Counted from the first letter of the stretch, positions 25,298 to 34,476 are shown. The stretch is DNA of 64,000 nt from JAJZKE01 sp963762395 (GCA_963762395.1 CAVXKL010000001.1:372001-436000); one strand, 5' to 3'. The notes: generated from the sequence alone by a model not told the origin. Numbers and translations: made by a program.

Positions 25298-25765
25298 CTA
25301 AGTTTTGACACCTTGATGACGACGTATGTGCGATAGTTCCTTCTCGAAGCTGGCTATATCTTTGAAGCGTCTGTAGACGCTTGCAAAACGGACATAGGCC
25401 ACTTCATTGAGCTTAGGCAGCTGCTCCATAACCAGTTCACCAATTCTGGATGACCTAACTTCTTGCTCACCACAGTCATATAGTTTCTGTTCAATGTCGC
25501 TTACTAATCGCTCCAGCTGCAAACTGGTTACCGGGGTCTTCTCGCATGCCCGGTAAAGTCCACCTAGAAGCTTATTGCGATCAAATAGTTCACGCCGGCT
25601 ATCATTCTTAATAACAATAAGCTGGGGTCGTTCAATACGCTCGTAGGTAGTAAAGCGGTAGCCGCAATTTACACACATTCGGCGTCGACGAACTGCCTGA
25701 TCATCTGCCACGTCACGCGATTCGATGACTTTTATATCATCTTTTTGGCATTGACTGCACTTCAT
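25298..25765 (-). CDS. nrdR: Transcriptional repressor NrdR
   Basis: 155-residue NrdR, the ATP/dATP-sensing repressor of ribonucleotide reductase genes. It has an N-terminal zinc ribbon (MKCSQC ... CVNCGYRFTTYER, four Cys) and an ATP-cone domain (about residues 45-135, LIVIKNDSRRELFDRNKLLGGL). Length equals the family norm (about 150-160). I choose ATG at 25765 because it gives the canonical MKCSQC start and has a perfect AGGAGGTGA 4 nt upstream; the frame is open further to 25852. It sits directly upstream of its likely target nrdJ. Confidence 0.96.
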   Translation of the reverse strand: MKCSQCQKDDIKVIESRDVADDQAVRRRRMCVNCGYRFTTYERIERPQLIVIKNDSRRELFDRNKLLGGLYRACEKTPVTSLQLERLVSDIEQKLYDCGEQEVRSSRIGELVMEQLPKLNEVAYVRFASVYRRFKDIASFEKELSHIRRHQGVKT

Positions 25766-25867
25766 TCGATCACCTCCTACCTTCTGCAACAGATCAGAAA
25801 ACTGACCGGCTACATCAGAAATAACATTAGTTAAAGAACAATCTAAGCACATTTTTTACTTAGCTTA

Positions 25868-25916
25868 CTGCTATATGTAGCGCTTAGTGACTCTAATATA
25901 ACTCTAGCTGTAGTGT
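25868..25916 (-). promoter_or_regulatory. Tandem NrdR-box-like operators upstream of nrdR
   Basis: Two 16-bp imperfect palindromes, minus-strand ACACTACAGCTAGAGT (25901-25916) and GCGCTACATATAGCAG (25868-25883), share the CTA-4nt-TAG core of NrdR boxes. Their starts are 33 bp apart, three helical turns, as expected for paired NrdR boxes. An AT-rich -10-like stretch lies between them. This suggests autoregulation of an nrdR-nrdJ unit. Confidence 0.55.
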
Positions 25917-25957
25917 TTGGCAATAAGAATTTTGGTGTATTTTTTATGACGGTTTGT

Positions 25958-27271
25958 TCACTGATCGTCGTTTTTGGGGGTCTTCTTTTTCTTAGACAAA
26001 CGTCTTAAAAAGGAGGGTTTCTCTAAGTCTTCTTCAATTGAAGAACTAACAACTGCCTTTTCTTCTTCGCTTGTTGAATCTGAAGTTTCATGATCCTCTT
26101 CATCACTTGAACCTTCATCTGATTCAGTCTCATCAATTGACCAAATATTTGGTATCGTTCCGTCACCACTACCGAATTGGTCATCGACCTTGGCTTTATC
26201 ATCAAGCTCCATGTCTATTTCGGCAATGTCATGTTCGTCAGAATCACTGAGCACGTTATCAGTTGGCTGGAGTATGCTAGCTCTCTTTTTAGCACGATCC
26301 TCGCCAGAGAAATATGAGGCATCAAAACCAGTCGCCACTACAGTAACGATCATCTCACCCTCAAGATCATCATTGATGGTAGCACCAAAGATAATATTGG
26401 CATCGGGATCAGCTGCCGAAGTGATTGCTTCCGCAGCTGTATTAATCTCGTGCATGGTTAGATCATTGCCACCAATCACGTTAAACAAGATTCCTCTTGC
26501 ACCATCTATTGATACATCAAGAAGCGGAGATTCAATCGCTTGCTGAGCAGCTGTAACTGCCCGGTCTTCACCACTTGCCCGGCCAATGCCCATAAGAGCT
26601 GTACCAGCATTGGCCATAACTGTTTTAACATCCGCGAAATCAAGATTAATAAGGCCATGAACAGTAATAAGGTCAGATATTCCCTGGACTCCCTGTCTCA
26701 GTACATCATCAGCTACTTTAAATGCCTCTAGTAGCGGTGTTTGACGATCAATAGTCTGTAGTAATCGGTCGTTAGGGATGATAATTAACGTATCAACAGA
26801 ATCACGCAGCTTATCAATGGCTACTTCAGCATTCTTACGCCGTCTATCACCTTCAAAAGCAAATGGTTTAGTGGCAAAACCAACAACTAATATGCCTGAA
26901 TCTTTGGCCACCTTAGCTATAATATGACCGGCACCACTACCCGTTCCACCACCGGCACCTAAAGTAATGAAAACCATGTCGGCACCCTCGATAGCTTTTC
27001 TTATATCGTCGATGGATTCTTCGGCTGCTTTTTGACCCAGAACAGGATCAGCTCCTGCACCTAGACCTTTCGTTGTGTCCTTGCCAATATGTATCTTGGT
27101 TTGGGCTTTGGAATGATGCAAAGCTTGAGCATCAGTGTTAATAGCAACAAACTCGACCCCTTCAATGCCCGCATCAACCATCCGGTTGATGGCGGCACCA
27201 CCGGCACCACCTACCCCAACTACTTTAATTTGTGCGAACGTCTCGATAGCTGGTTCAACTATTTGTGACAT
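25958..27271 (-). CDS. ftsZ: Cell division protein FtsZ
   Basis: 437-residue tubulin-like GTPase that forms the Z ring. The tubulin signature is LGAGGGTGSGAGH (about residues 105-117). The GTPase domain starts with IKVVGVGGAGGAAINRM, and the T7 loop region includes NLDFADVKTVMANAG. The GTPase and C-terminal domains span about residues 1-320. A long acidic, Ser/Glu/Asp-rich linker follows and ends in a short Lys-rich tail (LRRLSKKKKTPKNDDQ) instead of the usual hydrophobic FtsA-binding peptide. ftsA is directly upstream on the same strand. AGAGG lies about 8 nt before the ATG. Confidence 0.96.
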   Translation of the reverse strand: MSQIVEPAIETFAQIKVVGVGGAGGAAINRMVDAGIEGVEFVAINTDAQALHHSKAQTKIHIGKDTTKGLGAGADPVLGQKAAEESIDDIRKAIEGADMVFITLGAGGGTGSGAGHIIAKVAKDSGILVVGFATKPFAFEGDRRRKNAEVAIDKLRDSVDTLIIIPNDRLLQTIDRQTPLLEAFKVADDVLRQGVQGISDLITVHGLINLDFADVKTVMANAGTALMGIGRASGEDRAVTAAQQAIESPLLDVSIDGARGILFNVIGGNDLTMHEINTAAEAITSAADPDANIIFGATINDDLEGEMIVTVVATGFDASYFSGEDRAKKRASILQPTDNVLSDSDEHDIAEIDMELDDKAKVDDQFGSGDGTIPNIWSIDETESDEGSSDEEDHETSDSTSEEEKAVVSSSIEEDLEKPSFLRRLSKKKKTPKNDDQ

Positions 27272-27401
27272 TTTAACCTCTGCCTGAACAATTTATATGA
27301 AGAAGTATAAACTATCTTCGCCTGTACAACAATGAGTTGACCAACTTTTTTAAAATTTACTTATCTGGTTAATGGGATAGTAAATTATCCGAACAAATAT
27401 A

Positions 27402-28619
27402 TCATCTAGAACGCTTAAATAAGGAGAGGATTAAGCTCTTAGTGCTTGGGTTGGCTTTAGCTCCGCTAGGTGGCAGTGACGGCAATAAAAGCATATCAAG
27501 CAGCATTAATCCGACTACCACGGTATAGGACTGATCTTCGACTGTATCAACTAAACCACTAATGTTTTCTAACTTGGCAATCCTTGAGGCTAATTGCAGT
27601 TTCTCCCTTGCGTATTCACTAATTCCTGGCAGTTTGGCTGTACCGCCAGTCAAAACAATTCCACCTGGCAATTTTCTATCTTTTTTAATTTTCTGTAGCT
27701 CTTTTTCAACAAAATCAAACAACTCATCAACTCGCGCTTCAACAATCATAGTAAGTTCTTCACTACTAAAGTGTTCAGTCTCGTTATTAACTTTTATGCT
27801 GATATCGGCATTTTTAGAATCTGGTTTTAAATTAGCATGGGCTAGCTTAACGGCCTCTGCAACCTCAAGATCGGTCTTAAGTCCAATCGCTAGATCATTA
27901 GTTATATGCTGGCCGCCAATTGGAATAACTGCAACATACTGTACCTCTCCATCTTCAAAAATAATCATATTGGTTGTTCCAGCACCAATGTCTAGTAATA
28001 AAGTACCGGCTTCTTTTTGCGGCCTGGTTAAGACCGCTTCGGCGGCAGCAAGGCTTGAAACCGTATGATGCGAGATATTAATTTCAGCTTTTTCTAAAGC
28101 CATATCTAAATTGCGCAAATTAGGTGTTGCTGCCGTCACAATATGAGCATCTACCTCTAGTCTCACACCGTGCATGCCAACTGGATCTTTAATGTTCTTT
28201 TGGCCATCAAGTGAATAATTCTTGGCAAAAAACTGAACAATTTCCCGGTTTTGAGGCAGATTAACAATGGTTGCAGCTTCTTCCACCCTAAGACGATCTT
28301 CAGCTGTAATTTCTCTGTCAGCCGCGCTAATTGCTATTACCCCTTCAGAGTCCATTCCTTCGACGTGCGCACCGTTAACATTAACTGTCGCTTGTCTAAT
28401 AGATACGCCAGATATTCTCTCTGCTTCTGTGACTGCCTTAACAATAGATTCAGCAACTTCATCAGCCTGGACTACTGTTCCTCGGCGCATACCTAGGTTT
28501 GGTGCGCTGCCGTGGCCAATAATCGACGGCATATTAGATCCATTCTGGTCAAACATACCGACTACACATCTTACAGTGCTAGTGCCTATGTCCAGGCCAA
28601 CAAAATGATCAGGTTTCAT
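27402..28619 (-). CDS. ftsA: Cell division protein FtsA
   Basis: 405-residue actin-like ATPase that anchors FtsZ filaments to the membrane. It opens with the phosphate-1 motif FVGLDIGTSTVRCVVG, has the 1C subdomain (about residues 85-165), the second phosphate loop LLLDIGAGTTNM and the adenosine motif PGGIVLTGGTAKLPG. The C-terminus ends in a short basic/hydrophobic segment (SLILSLFKRSR), fitting a membrane-targeting amphipathic helix. TATACT on the minus strand (28628-28633) ends 8 nt before the ATG. It forms an ftsA-ftsZ cluster with 130 bp between the genes. Confidence 0.95.
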   Translation of the reverse strand: MKPDHFVGLDIGTSTVRCVVGMFDQNGSNMPSIIGHGSAPNLGMRRGTVVQADEVAESIVKAVTEAERISGVSIRQATVNVNGAHVEGMDSEGVIAISAADREITAEDRLRVEEAATIVNLPQNREIVQFFAKNYSLDGQKNIKDPVGMHGVRLEVDAHIVTAATPNLRNLDMALEKAEINISHHTVSSLAAAEAVLTRPQKEAGTLLLDIGAGTTNMIIFEDGEVQYVAVIPIGGQHITNDLAIGLKTDLEVAEAVKLAHANLKPDSKNADISIKVNNETEHFSSEELTMIVEARVDELFDFVEKELQKIKKDRKLPGGIVLTGGTAKLPGISEYAREKLQLASRIAKLENISGLVDTVEDQSYTVVVGLMLLDMLLLPSLPPSGAKANPSTKSLILSLFKRSR

Positions 28620-28627
28620 GTAACAGT

Positions 28628-28633
28628 AGTATA
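28628..28633 (-). promoter_or_regulatory. -10 box of ftsA
   Basis: TATACT on the minus strand, 8 nt before the ftsA ATG, no Shine-Dalgarno sequence. Confidence 0.5.
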
Positions 28634-28658
28634 ACGCTTGTACTTCAGATGAAGCAAA

Positions 28659-29420
28659 TTAGCGCGGATATGCTGTCAGAATTTCAGCTGATGTTTCGGT
28701 TATTAAGATGGTGTGTTCGAAGTGTGCCGACCAACTGCCATCCACAGTTAAGATAGTCCAGCCATTTTTACCAATTCTAACTTCTTCTCTACCTAATGTA
28801 ACCATCGGTTCAATAGCAATGGTCATATTTTTTTCTAGCCATGGGCCGGTGTTCGGCCGACCGTAATTAGGAATATTCGGTTCCTCGTGCAAATAATGAC
28901 CAACACCATGACCTACTAGATCTTTAACTATGCCATATCCATAAGGTTCAAGATATGACTCGACAGCATGACCAATATCTCCCGTCCTAACGCCGTTATG
29001 AACGACAGATATACCTTCGAGCAGGGATTTTTCAGTATTTTTGACTAATTCAACGTGCGATTCATGAATTGGTCGGCCGATTATTACACTCCTAGCCGCA
29101 TCAGCAATCATGCCGTTATATGTTACGCCGAAGTCCATGCCCACGATGTCCCCTTCTTTAAGTATGCGTGATTTACTTGGTATACCATGGACAACTTCAT
29201 CATTGACCGATACACATAGGACGTCTGGGAAACCCTGGTAACCGAGAAAACTCGGTTCACCGCCTAGAGCCTTAAGCTCCTTGGCAGCCATATCCGCCAA
29301 ATCCTTAGTGGACATACCAGCTTCAGCCTTTGATACAAGCACAGCTAGGACAGCAGCTAGCATTTTACCGGCATCTTTTATGGCTCTTATCTCCTGGGGT
29401 TTCTTCGGTTTAGTAACCAT
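28659..29420 (-). CDS. map: Methionine aminopeptidase, type I
   Basis: 253-residue type I methionine aminopeptidase that removes N-terminal Met after deformylation. The five metal ligands are in recognisable contexts: VGMDFGVTYNGMIADAARS (two Asp), GHGVGHYLHEEPNIPN (His), IAIEPMV (Glu) and HFEHTILIT (Glu). Pita-bread fold, standard length. SD AGGAGATGA overlaps the region just before the ATG at 29420. It is the last gene of the wHTH-rpsU-yqeY-adk-map run. With def and fmt elsewhere in the window it completes N-terminal Met processing. Confidence 0.96.
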   Translation of the reverse strand: MVTKPKKPQEIRAIKDAGKMLAAVLAVLVSKAEAGMSTKDLADMAAKELKALGGEPSFLGYQGFPDVLCVSVNDEVVHGIPSKSRILKEGDIVGMDFGVTYNGMIADAARSVIIGRPIHESHVELVKNTEKSLLEGISVVHNGVRTGDIGHAVESYLEPYGYGIVKDLVGHGVGHYLHEEPNIPNYGRPNTGPWLEKNMTIAIEPMVTLGREEVRIGKNGWTILTVDGSWSAHFEHTILITETSAEILTAYPR

Positions 29421-29428
29421 TTCATCTC

Positions 29429-29959
29429 CTAGTTTTTGAATAGCATCATTATGTCTTCATGAACCTTTTCAGGTGTTTGGCTAGCATTAATGTCAATAAC
29501 ATTAATATTATTCTTCTTATATAAATCTATTAGGGGCAAGGTCTTTATTTCGTATTCACGAAATCTTTCTTTCATTATTGCTTCATTGTCATCGCCTCGG
29601 CCTCTAGCTAGTAGCCTTTTTGTAACGACTTCTTTGTCCGCGACAAGATTAATGATAATAGTTAAATCTATCCTCTTGGTTTTGACCTGATCCAATAACC
29701 ACTGAGCCTGAACATTTGTCCTTGGGAAACCATCAAGAACTATTTGATCATTGTTAATCTGGTTTAGTGTTCTATCTACCAATTCAATAACTTCCCGGTC
29801 ATCAAGTAATTTACCGGATAATAGTTCTTTTTGGCGTTCTTCGGATAATGACGATCTAAATAACTGTCCGGTTGAAATCCATTTATACCCTACTTCGCCA
29901 GCAAGTAACTGACCCTGGAGGCTTTTACCAGTTCCAATATCTCCCGTTATTATAATCAC
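29429..29959 (-). CDS. adk: Adenylate kinase-like nucleoside monophosphate kinase
   Basis: 176-residue P-loop kinase: Walker A is TGDIGTGKS at the N-terminus, the NMP-binding segment is ISTGQLFR, and the conserved LDGFPRT motif is present. Standard long-form adenylate kinase is about 215 residues; here the LID region (after LLARGRGDDNE) is short, as in the short-LID form. It converts AMP and ATP to two ADP, although another NMP specificity is possible. The start overlaps the yqeY stop by 4 nt (ATGA), so translation is coupled. Confidence 0.85.
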   Translation of the reverse strand: MIIITGDIGTGKSLQGQLLAGEVGYKWISTGQLFRSSLSEERQKELLSGKLLDDREVIELVDRTLNQINNDQIVLDGFPRTNVQAQWLLDQVKTKRIDLTIIINLVADKEVVTKRLLARGRGDDNEAIMKERFREYEIKTLPLIDLYKKNNINVIDINASQTPEKVHEDIMMLFKN

Positions 29960-30399
29960 AAGCCTAGTTTTTCCTTTACTATACGAGCTATATCTGCCCC
30001 ATCAGTTGCCCCGGCAGTTTTATTTTTAACTTCGCCTATTATCTGGCTCATATTAAAGCCTGGGTTGGCAGATATTATGCTGTCAATAACTTCAACTAAT
30101 TTATCTTCGCTAAGCTTTTGCGGTAAATATTGTTCAATGATTTTCTTTTCACTTAGCTCTTGCTCGGCGCGGCTGTTTTCACCTCCCTTGGCATACAGAT
30201 CGGCACTCTCATCTCGTTTCTTGGCCTCCTTTTGAAGCAGGCGTATAGCCTCATCGTCAGCCAACTCTTTGTTCCTAGTACCGGCAGCAACCTTGGCATA
30301 CAAAAAAGTACTCTTAATACCCCTGAGGGTGCTCACTTTGTTTGTGTCTCGAGCCAACATAGCAGCCTTAAGATCTCGCTCGATTTGGGCCTCGATCAT
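29956..30399 (-). CDS. GatB/YqeY-domain protein
   Basis: 147-residue YqeY-like helical protein, related to the tRNA-binding tail domain of GatB. The N-terminus MIEAQIERDLKAAMLARDTNKVSTLRGI and the C-terminal VIDSIISANPGFNMSQIIGEVKNK are typical. Proposed roles are tRNA amidotransferase-related, but the biochemical function of stand-alone YqeY is unclear. It is commonly encoded next to rpsU, as here: the ATG at 30399 follows the rpsU stop directly (rpsU ends at 30400). Confidence 0.9.
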   Translation of the reverse strand: MIEAQIERDLKAAMLARDTNKVSTLRGIKSTFLYAKVAAGTRNKELADDEAIRLLQKEAKKRDESADLYAKGGENSRAEQELSEKKIIEQYLPQKLSEDKLVEVIDSIISANPGFNMSQIIGEVKNKTAGATDGADIARIVKEKLGL

Positions 30400-30618
30400 C
30401 TAGAATTTTTGCCCTAACTTAATCTTGTTATATTTAGCATCTTTGCGTTCTTGCCTAATGATAGCTCTTTGGCGTCGGTCTCTCTTAGAAATAGGCTTTT
30501 CATAGAATTGATTCTGTTTAACAGCAGCAATAACGCCTGACTGCTGAACTTTACGGTTAAAGCGCCTAAGCAAGTTTTCTAAAGATTCTCGTGAGTCTTT
30601 TCTCGATACCTGTATCAC
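30400..30618 (-). CDS. rpsU: 30S ribosomal protein bS21
   Basis: 72-residue S21. It is strongly basic, with VSRKDSRESLENLLRRFNRKVQQSGVI, KPISKRDRRQRAI and a Lys/Arg-rich tail typical of the family. In other bacteria bS21 affects recognition of the Shine-Dalgarno helix, which is of interest because many genes here lack one. The start overlaps the upstream winged-helix gene by 4 nt (ATGA) and the stop abuts yqeY, so translation is tightly coupled. Confidence 0.93.
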   Translation of the reverse strand: MIQVSRKDSRESLENLLRRFNRKVQQSGVIAAVKQNQFYEKPISKRDRRQRAIIRQERKDAKYNKIKLGQKF

Positions 30619-30902
30619 CCAGTTACCCGTTTCTGATTAGTGCGTTGTGATTTCAACACAATACTTTGTAATTCTTTAAAAATTGGGAATTGCTTGTTGG
30701 TAGAGTAGACTTTGGTGTTACCCTGTCTCTCGGCAACCAGGAAGCCGACTTTTTCTAATCTCTTAAGTTCTCGTTGAATATTGCCGGCATCTTCTTTTAT
30801 TAACTTGGCTAGGCCACGAACGTGGGTTTTGAAGTCGGGGTACTTCGCATAAATTACGATGATTTTACGTCGTACCCGTGAGGTAATAAAAATATCTAGC
30901 AT
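30615..30902 (-). CDS. Winged helix-turn-helix transcriptional regulator
   Basis: About 95 residues forming one winged-helix domain: RRKIIVIYAKYP, then the recognition helix region RGLAKLIKEDAGNIQRELKRLEKVGFL, and the wing VAERQGNTKVYSTNK. It is similar in build to ArsR/MarR-type single-domain regulators. No metal or ligand site is evident. TATAAC (30913-30918) is too close to the first ATG (30911), so I choose the ATG at 30902, 10 nt downstream of the box. As the first gene of a translation operon it may autoregulate it (inference). Confidence 0.7.
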   Translation of the reverse strand: MLDIFITSRVRRKIIVIYAKYPDFKTHVRGLAKLIKEDAGNIQRELKRLEKVGFLVAERQGNTKVYSTNKQFPIFKELQSIVLKSQRTNQKRVTG

Positions 30903-31034
30903 GTTTTCCATTGTTATAAAGACAACGCCCTAAGTATATATGCCCCTTTTATTTAATACAACTAGCTTAGTATACCTTTGGAGAAAATTAAAGGCAATTT
31001 TATTATCGGGATAAGAAGTTTGCCGTCATTAGAA

Positions 31035-31040
31035 TATAAT
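31035..31040 (+). promoter_or_regulatory. -10 box of priA
   Basis: Perfect TATAAT, 6 nt before the ATG at 31047. It decides the priA start against an upstream in-frame TTG at 30978. Confidence 0.5.
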
Positions 31041-31046
31041 GACATT

Positions 31047-32975
31047 ATGTATTACTACGAGGTTTGGGTAAGAACTAACCGTTATCATTCCAGTGATCCT
31101 TTGACCTATAGCTCAGAGGTAAAAATTAAAAATGGCAGTTTAGTAAGTGTCGAGCTTCAGAGAACCTTAGTTCCTGGTTTTGTTATTTCCGAAAATAGTA
31201 AACCTAAGTTTAAAACAAAGCCAATTACCACCATATACGATATACCGTCGTTGCCGCGTCATTTTATGGCCCTAGCTGAATGGGTCAAGGAATATTACCC
31301 TGCTCCATTGGGTATTGTTGCCCAGCAGTTATTACCAGCTAAAATACCAACTGAATCCAGCTTGCCTAATTTTAAGCCTATAAGGCCCGATATTTCTTTA
31401 CTGCCAAAACTTAACGACCAGCAGAAGAAGGCTGTAGATATTATCAAAGATAGCGGCACTTTCCTGCTTCACGGCCAAACCGGAACAGGTAAAACGCGAA
31501 TATATATTGAGTTGGCATTAAAAACGCTAAAAAGTAGCCGTTCAGCAATAATTCTATCGCCAGAAATAGGATTATCTTCGCAGTTATTTGAGAATTTTAA
31601 GGAAATATTCGGTAACCAGGTAATAGCTATTCACTCCGGTCAGACACCTAAAGAACGCCAAAACTCCTGGCATAGATGCTTAACCAGTAATGTGCCGCTA
31701 GTCGTTATCGGTCCTCGATCAGCTTTATTTTCACCGTTAAAGAACCCCGGCCTTATAGTAGTTGATGAAGTACATGATTCAGCATATAAACAGGAACAGC
31801 TGCCTCACTATGAAGCTGCTAGAGTAGCCTCTACATTATCTAAATTGACCGATTCTATCCTTGTATTAGGGTCAGCGACACCTTCAATAAACGATTACTA
31901 TCTAGCTAAGGTTAAGGCAAGGCCAATCATAGAACTTACTAAACTTGCCAAGGGACCGTCACCCAAATCTAAGATTGAAATTATTGACCTTAAAGATAAG
32001 GATAGTTTCACAATCTCAAATATACTAAGCGACCCCCTGATTAGGGCCACGAAGGACTCTCTGGCTAACCGCCAGCAAAGTTTAATATTCTTAAATAGGA
32101 GGGGTACTTCAAGGCTAATTTTATGTGAGAGCTGTGGCTGGGAAGCCCTTTGCCCGAATTGTAACCTTCCGCTCGTTTATCATGGCGATATTCATCGGCT
32201 AAGATGTCATATCTGTGGTTTTGTTCTGGACTCCATTCCTACCGTTTGCCCAAACTGTGAAAGTGATGCAATTTTATTTACCACCGCCGGCACCAAGGGT
32301 ATTTTAAGCGAAGTTGAAAAGATATTTTCTAATGCCCGCATTAAAAGATTTGATACGGATAATTTAAAGGCAGAAAGCATTGGCAGTTTGTTCAGTACCG
32401 TGCTAGCTGGCGATGTCGATATACTTGTTGGCACCCAACAGCTGACGAAAGGTTTTGATTTACCTAATCTAACTACTGTTGGCATTCTTCAGGCCGACAC
32501 AACCCTATATATACCTGATTACACCTCTGAAGAAAAAAGTTTCCAACTAATAACCCAGGTTTTAGGCAGAATTAGCCGTGGGCACCAAGAAGGAACTGCC
32601 ATAATCCAAACATATAACCCCACTAGCCTGTTGCTACAAACAGCCATAAACCAAGATTACAAAGCTTTTTACAAGAAAGAAATTGAGGAACGAAAGAAGT
32701 TCAAACTACCACCCTTCTATAGCCTGCTTAAACTAACCTGCCGACGATCAGGAGCTAAAAGCGCCGAAGAAGCAGCTAATAAATTAAAGGCTCAATTAAA
32801 TAAAAAAAATGGTATTCAGATCGATGGGCCCGCTCCCTCATTTCATGAACGAGTACAGGGAAAATATCAGTGGCAAATCGTTGTCAAGTCCACAAGCAGA
32901 AATAAACTGCTGGAAGTCATTAAGCTTTTACCATCTGGATGGACTTATGATATCGACCCTGCTAACCTGTTGTAA
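31047..32975 (+). CDS. priA: Primosomal protein N' (PriA helicase)
   Basis: 642-residue PriA, the 3'-5' helicase that restarts stalled forks. The N-terminal 3'-DNA-binding domain starts YYYEVWVRTN. The helicase core has Walker A HGQTGTGKTR, a DEVH box (VVDEVHDSAYKQEQ) and SATPS motif III. A zinc-binding insertion with paired cysteines follows (CESCGW, CPNCN, CHICG, CPNCES). The C-terminal helicase lobe has GTQQLTKGFD. ATG at 31047 is favoured because TATAAT sits 6 nt upstream and the N-terminus then matches PriA. An upstream TTG frame would add 23 unconserved residues. Confidence 0.94.
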   Translation: MYYYEVWVRTNRYHSSDPLTYSSEVKIKNGSLVSVELQRTLVPGFVISENSKPKFKTKPITTIYDIPSLPRHFMALAEWVKEYYPAPLGIVAQQLLPAKIPTESSLPNFKPIRPDISLLPKLNDQQKKAVDIIKDSGTFLLHGQTGTGKTRIYIELALKTLKSSRSAIILSPEIGLSSQLFENFKEIFGNQVIAIHSGQTPKERQNSWHRCLTSNVPLVVIGPRSALFSPLKNPGLIVVDEVHDSAYKQEQLPHYEAARVASTLSKLTDSILVLGSATPSINDYYLAKVKARPIIELTKLAKGPSPKSKIEIIDLKDKDSFTISNILSDPLIRATKDSLANRQQSLIFLNRRGTSRLILCESCGWEALCPNCNLPLVYHGDIHRLRCHICGFVLDSIPTVCPNCESDAILFTTAGTKGILSEVEKIFSNARIKRFDTDNLKAESIGSLFSTVLAGDVDILVGTQQLTKGFDLPNLTTVGILQADTTLYIPDYTSEEKSFQLITQVLGRISRGHQEGTAIIQTYNPTSLLLQTAINQDYKAFYKKEIEERKKFKLPPFYSLLKLTCRRSGAKSAEEAANKLKAQLNKKNGIQIDGPAPSFHERVQGKYQWQIVVKSTSRNKLLEVIKLLPSGWTYDIDPANLL

Positions 32976-33005
32976 TTGCCATATCAGATAATCTAAAGAT
33001 ATACT
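32976..33005 (+). promoter_or_regulatory. Promoter of def-fmt
   Basis: TTGCCA (32976-32981), 18-nt spacer, TATACT (33000-33005), ending 9 nt before the def ATG. No Shine-Dalgarno sequence. Confidence 0.55.
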
Positions 33006-33014
33006 AGAACATAC

Positions 33015-33590
33015 ATGACAAAAGATGACATCATAACTTTGCCGAATCCTCGCTTGCGTACAAAATCTTTTCCAATAAAAGAAATTGATGGTCAATTGAA
33101 GAAAATAATAGCAGACATGACTAAAGCGACTGTTAGCTGGGATCAGAGCCGTGAGTATGAGGTAGGTGTAGCCCTAGCAGCTATACAGATAGATAAGGCT
33201 TATAAAGTTATAATTATTAAGAATGATCTAGATAACAAGGAGAATTTGACCTTTAAAGCTTACATTAACCCAGAAATAGTTAAGCTGTATGGTGACATTG
33301 TTGAAGAATATGAAGGCTGCTTAAGCGTCCCTGATATATATGGTAAGGTTCCCAGGTATAATAAGGCCCGGATTAAAGCCATGGGACTAGACGGAAAGAC
33401 GTTTACGGTAACAGCCACAGGATTTTTAGCCAGAATATTCCAACACGAAATTGACCACATAGGGGGTATTCTATTTATAGATAAGATTAAAGAAAGCAGC
33501 GAAGCTTTTTATAGGTTAAATGATGAAGGAAAGCTTGAGAAATTAGATTATGCAAAAGACATCCAGAAAAATCCTATTCTTTGGCAATGA
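33015..33590 (+). CDS. def: Peptide deformylase
   Basis: 191-residue metal-dependent deformylase that removes the formyl group from nascent chains. Motif 1 is degenerate but readable (VALAAIQIDKAY for GxGLAAxQ). Motif 2 is EGCLSVP (Cys metal ligand). Motif 3 is QHEIDHIGGILF (HExxH with two His ligands). It lies upstream of fmt, overlapping it by 41 nt, the classic def-fmt pair. The Ala in place of the Gly of motif 1 (VALAA) is a mild departure from the consensus; the catalytic residues are intact. Confidence 0.94.
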   Translation: MTKDDIITLPNPRLRTKSFPIKEIDGQLKKIIADMTKATVSWDQSREYEVGVALAAIQIDKAYKVIIIKNDLDNKENLTFKAYINPEIVKLYGDIVEEYEGCLSVPDIYGKVPRYNKARIKAMGLDGKTFTVTATGFLARIFQHEIDHIGGILFIDKIKESSEAFYRLNDEGKLEKLDYAKDIQKNPILWQ

Positions 33591-34476
33591 AAAATTAGCC
33601 ACAGGCATACAAACTAAAGCCCATATATTTAGGGGCTTAATTGACTCTGGCTACCAGATTGGGGTATTAATAATCTCTCAAAGGATAGACAAAAACAGCA
33701 ATGAATTAGAGGTAGTGAAGCTAGCAAAGGCTAACGACATACCAGTTAAGTCATTTGACAATCTGAAGCAATCAGTTGAAGAAATAAGGTCGTTTGGAGT
33801 AAGTACGGCAGTTTTAGCTGCATACGGCAAGATAATACCCAAAGAAATACTAGATATTTTCGAAGTTGGCATTATAAACATTCACCCTTCTCTGTTACCA
33901 AAACACCGCGGACCAACACCCATTGAAAGTGCGATATTGGCCGGTGATAGTTCTACCGGGGTATCAATTATGCGTTTAGCCACTCAAATGGACGCTGGCC
34001 CCATATTTACCCAAGAAAGCATAGAAATAGGAGCCGCTGAAACAAAGCAACAGTTGGCAGATAGGCTGGATCTTCTGGGCAAGGATATGTTAATCAAGAA
34101 CCTAGAAAACATCATGAATGGATTGTTAAAGCCAACTAAACAGCCTTCCGAGGGAGCTACCTATGACAGTTTAATAAATAAAAAAAATGGCTATTTAACC
34201 TGGCAAGAACCTTGGGAGGAAATACAGCGAAAGCTGAGAGCCTACAGCGTATGGCCAGGAGTCAGATTCAATGTCGGTAAAAGTCCTATTACTTTATTAG
34301 AAGCAGATTTTAAAGCTGTATCTGGATTGCCTGGTAGATACATAGATCATAATGGCTGTCTTGCGTGCTACTGCCAGAATGGCTTAGTGATCATTAACAG
34401 ATTAATACCCGCCGGCAGTAAAGCTATGACTGGCAAAGAATACTTAATGGGTTACGGTCGATTAATATTTTCTTAG
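33550..34476 (+). CDS. fmt: Methionyl-tRNA formyltransferase
   Basis: 308-residue formyltransferase that makes fMet-tRNA for initiation. The N-terminus RKILFFGNEKLATG enters the Rossmann-like domain, and the hallmark HPSLLPKHRGPTPIESAILAGD with the catalytic Asn/His/Asp region is present. The C-terminal OB-like domain (about residues 205-300) is complete. The start at ATG 33550 overlaps def by 41 nt. The overlap is real because the first beta strand of the fold begins right after the Met. The 3' end overlaps the convergent 165-residue gene by 4 nt. Confidence 0.94.
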   Translation: MQKTSRKILFFGNEKLATGIQTKAHIFRGLIDSGYQIGVLIISQRIDKNSNELEVVKLAKANDIPVKSFDNLKQSVEEIRSFGVSTAVLAAYGKIIPKEILDIFEVGIINIHPSLLPKHRGPTPIESAILAGDSSTGVSIMRLATQMDAGPIFTQESIEIGAAETKQQLADRLDLLGKDMLIKNLENIMNGLLKPTKQPSEGATYDSLINKKNGYLTWQEPWEEIQRKLRAYSVWPGVRFNVGKSPITLLEADFKAVSGLPGRYIDHNGCLACYCQNGLVIINRLIPAGSKAMTGKEYLMGYGRLIFS

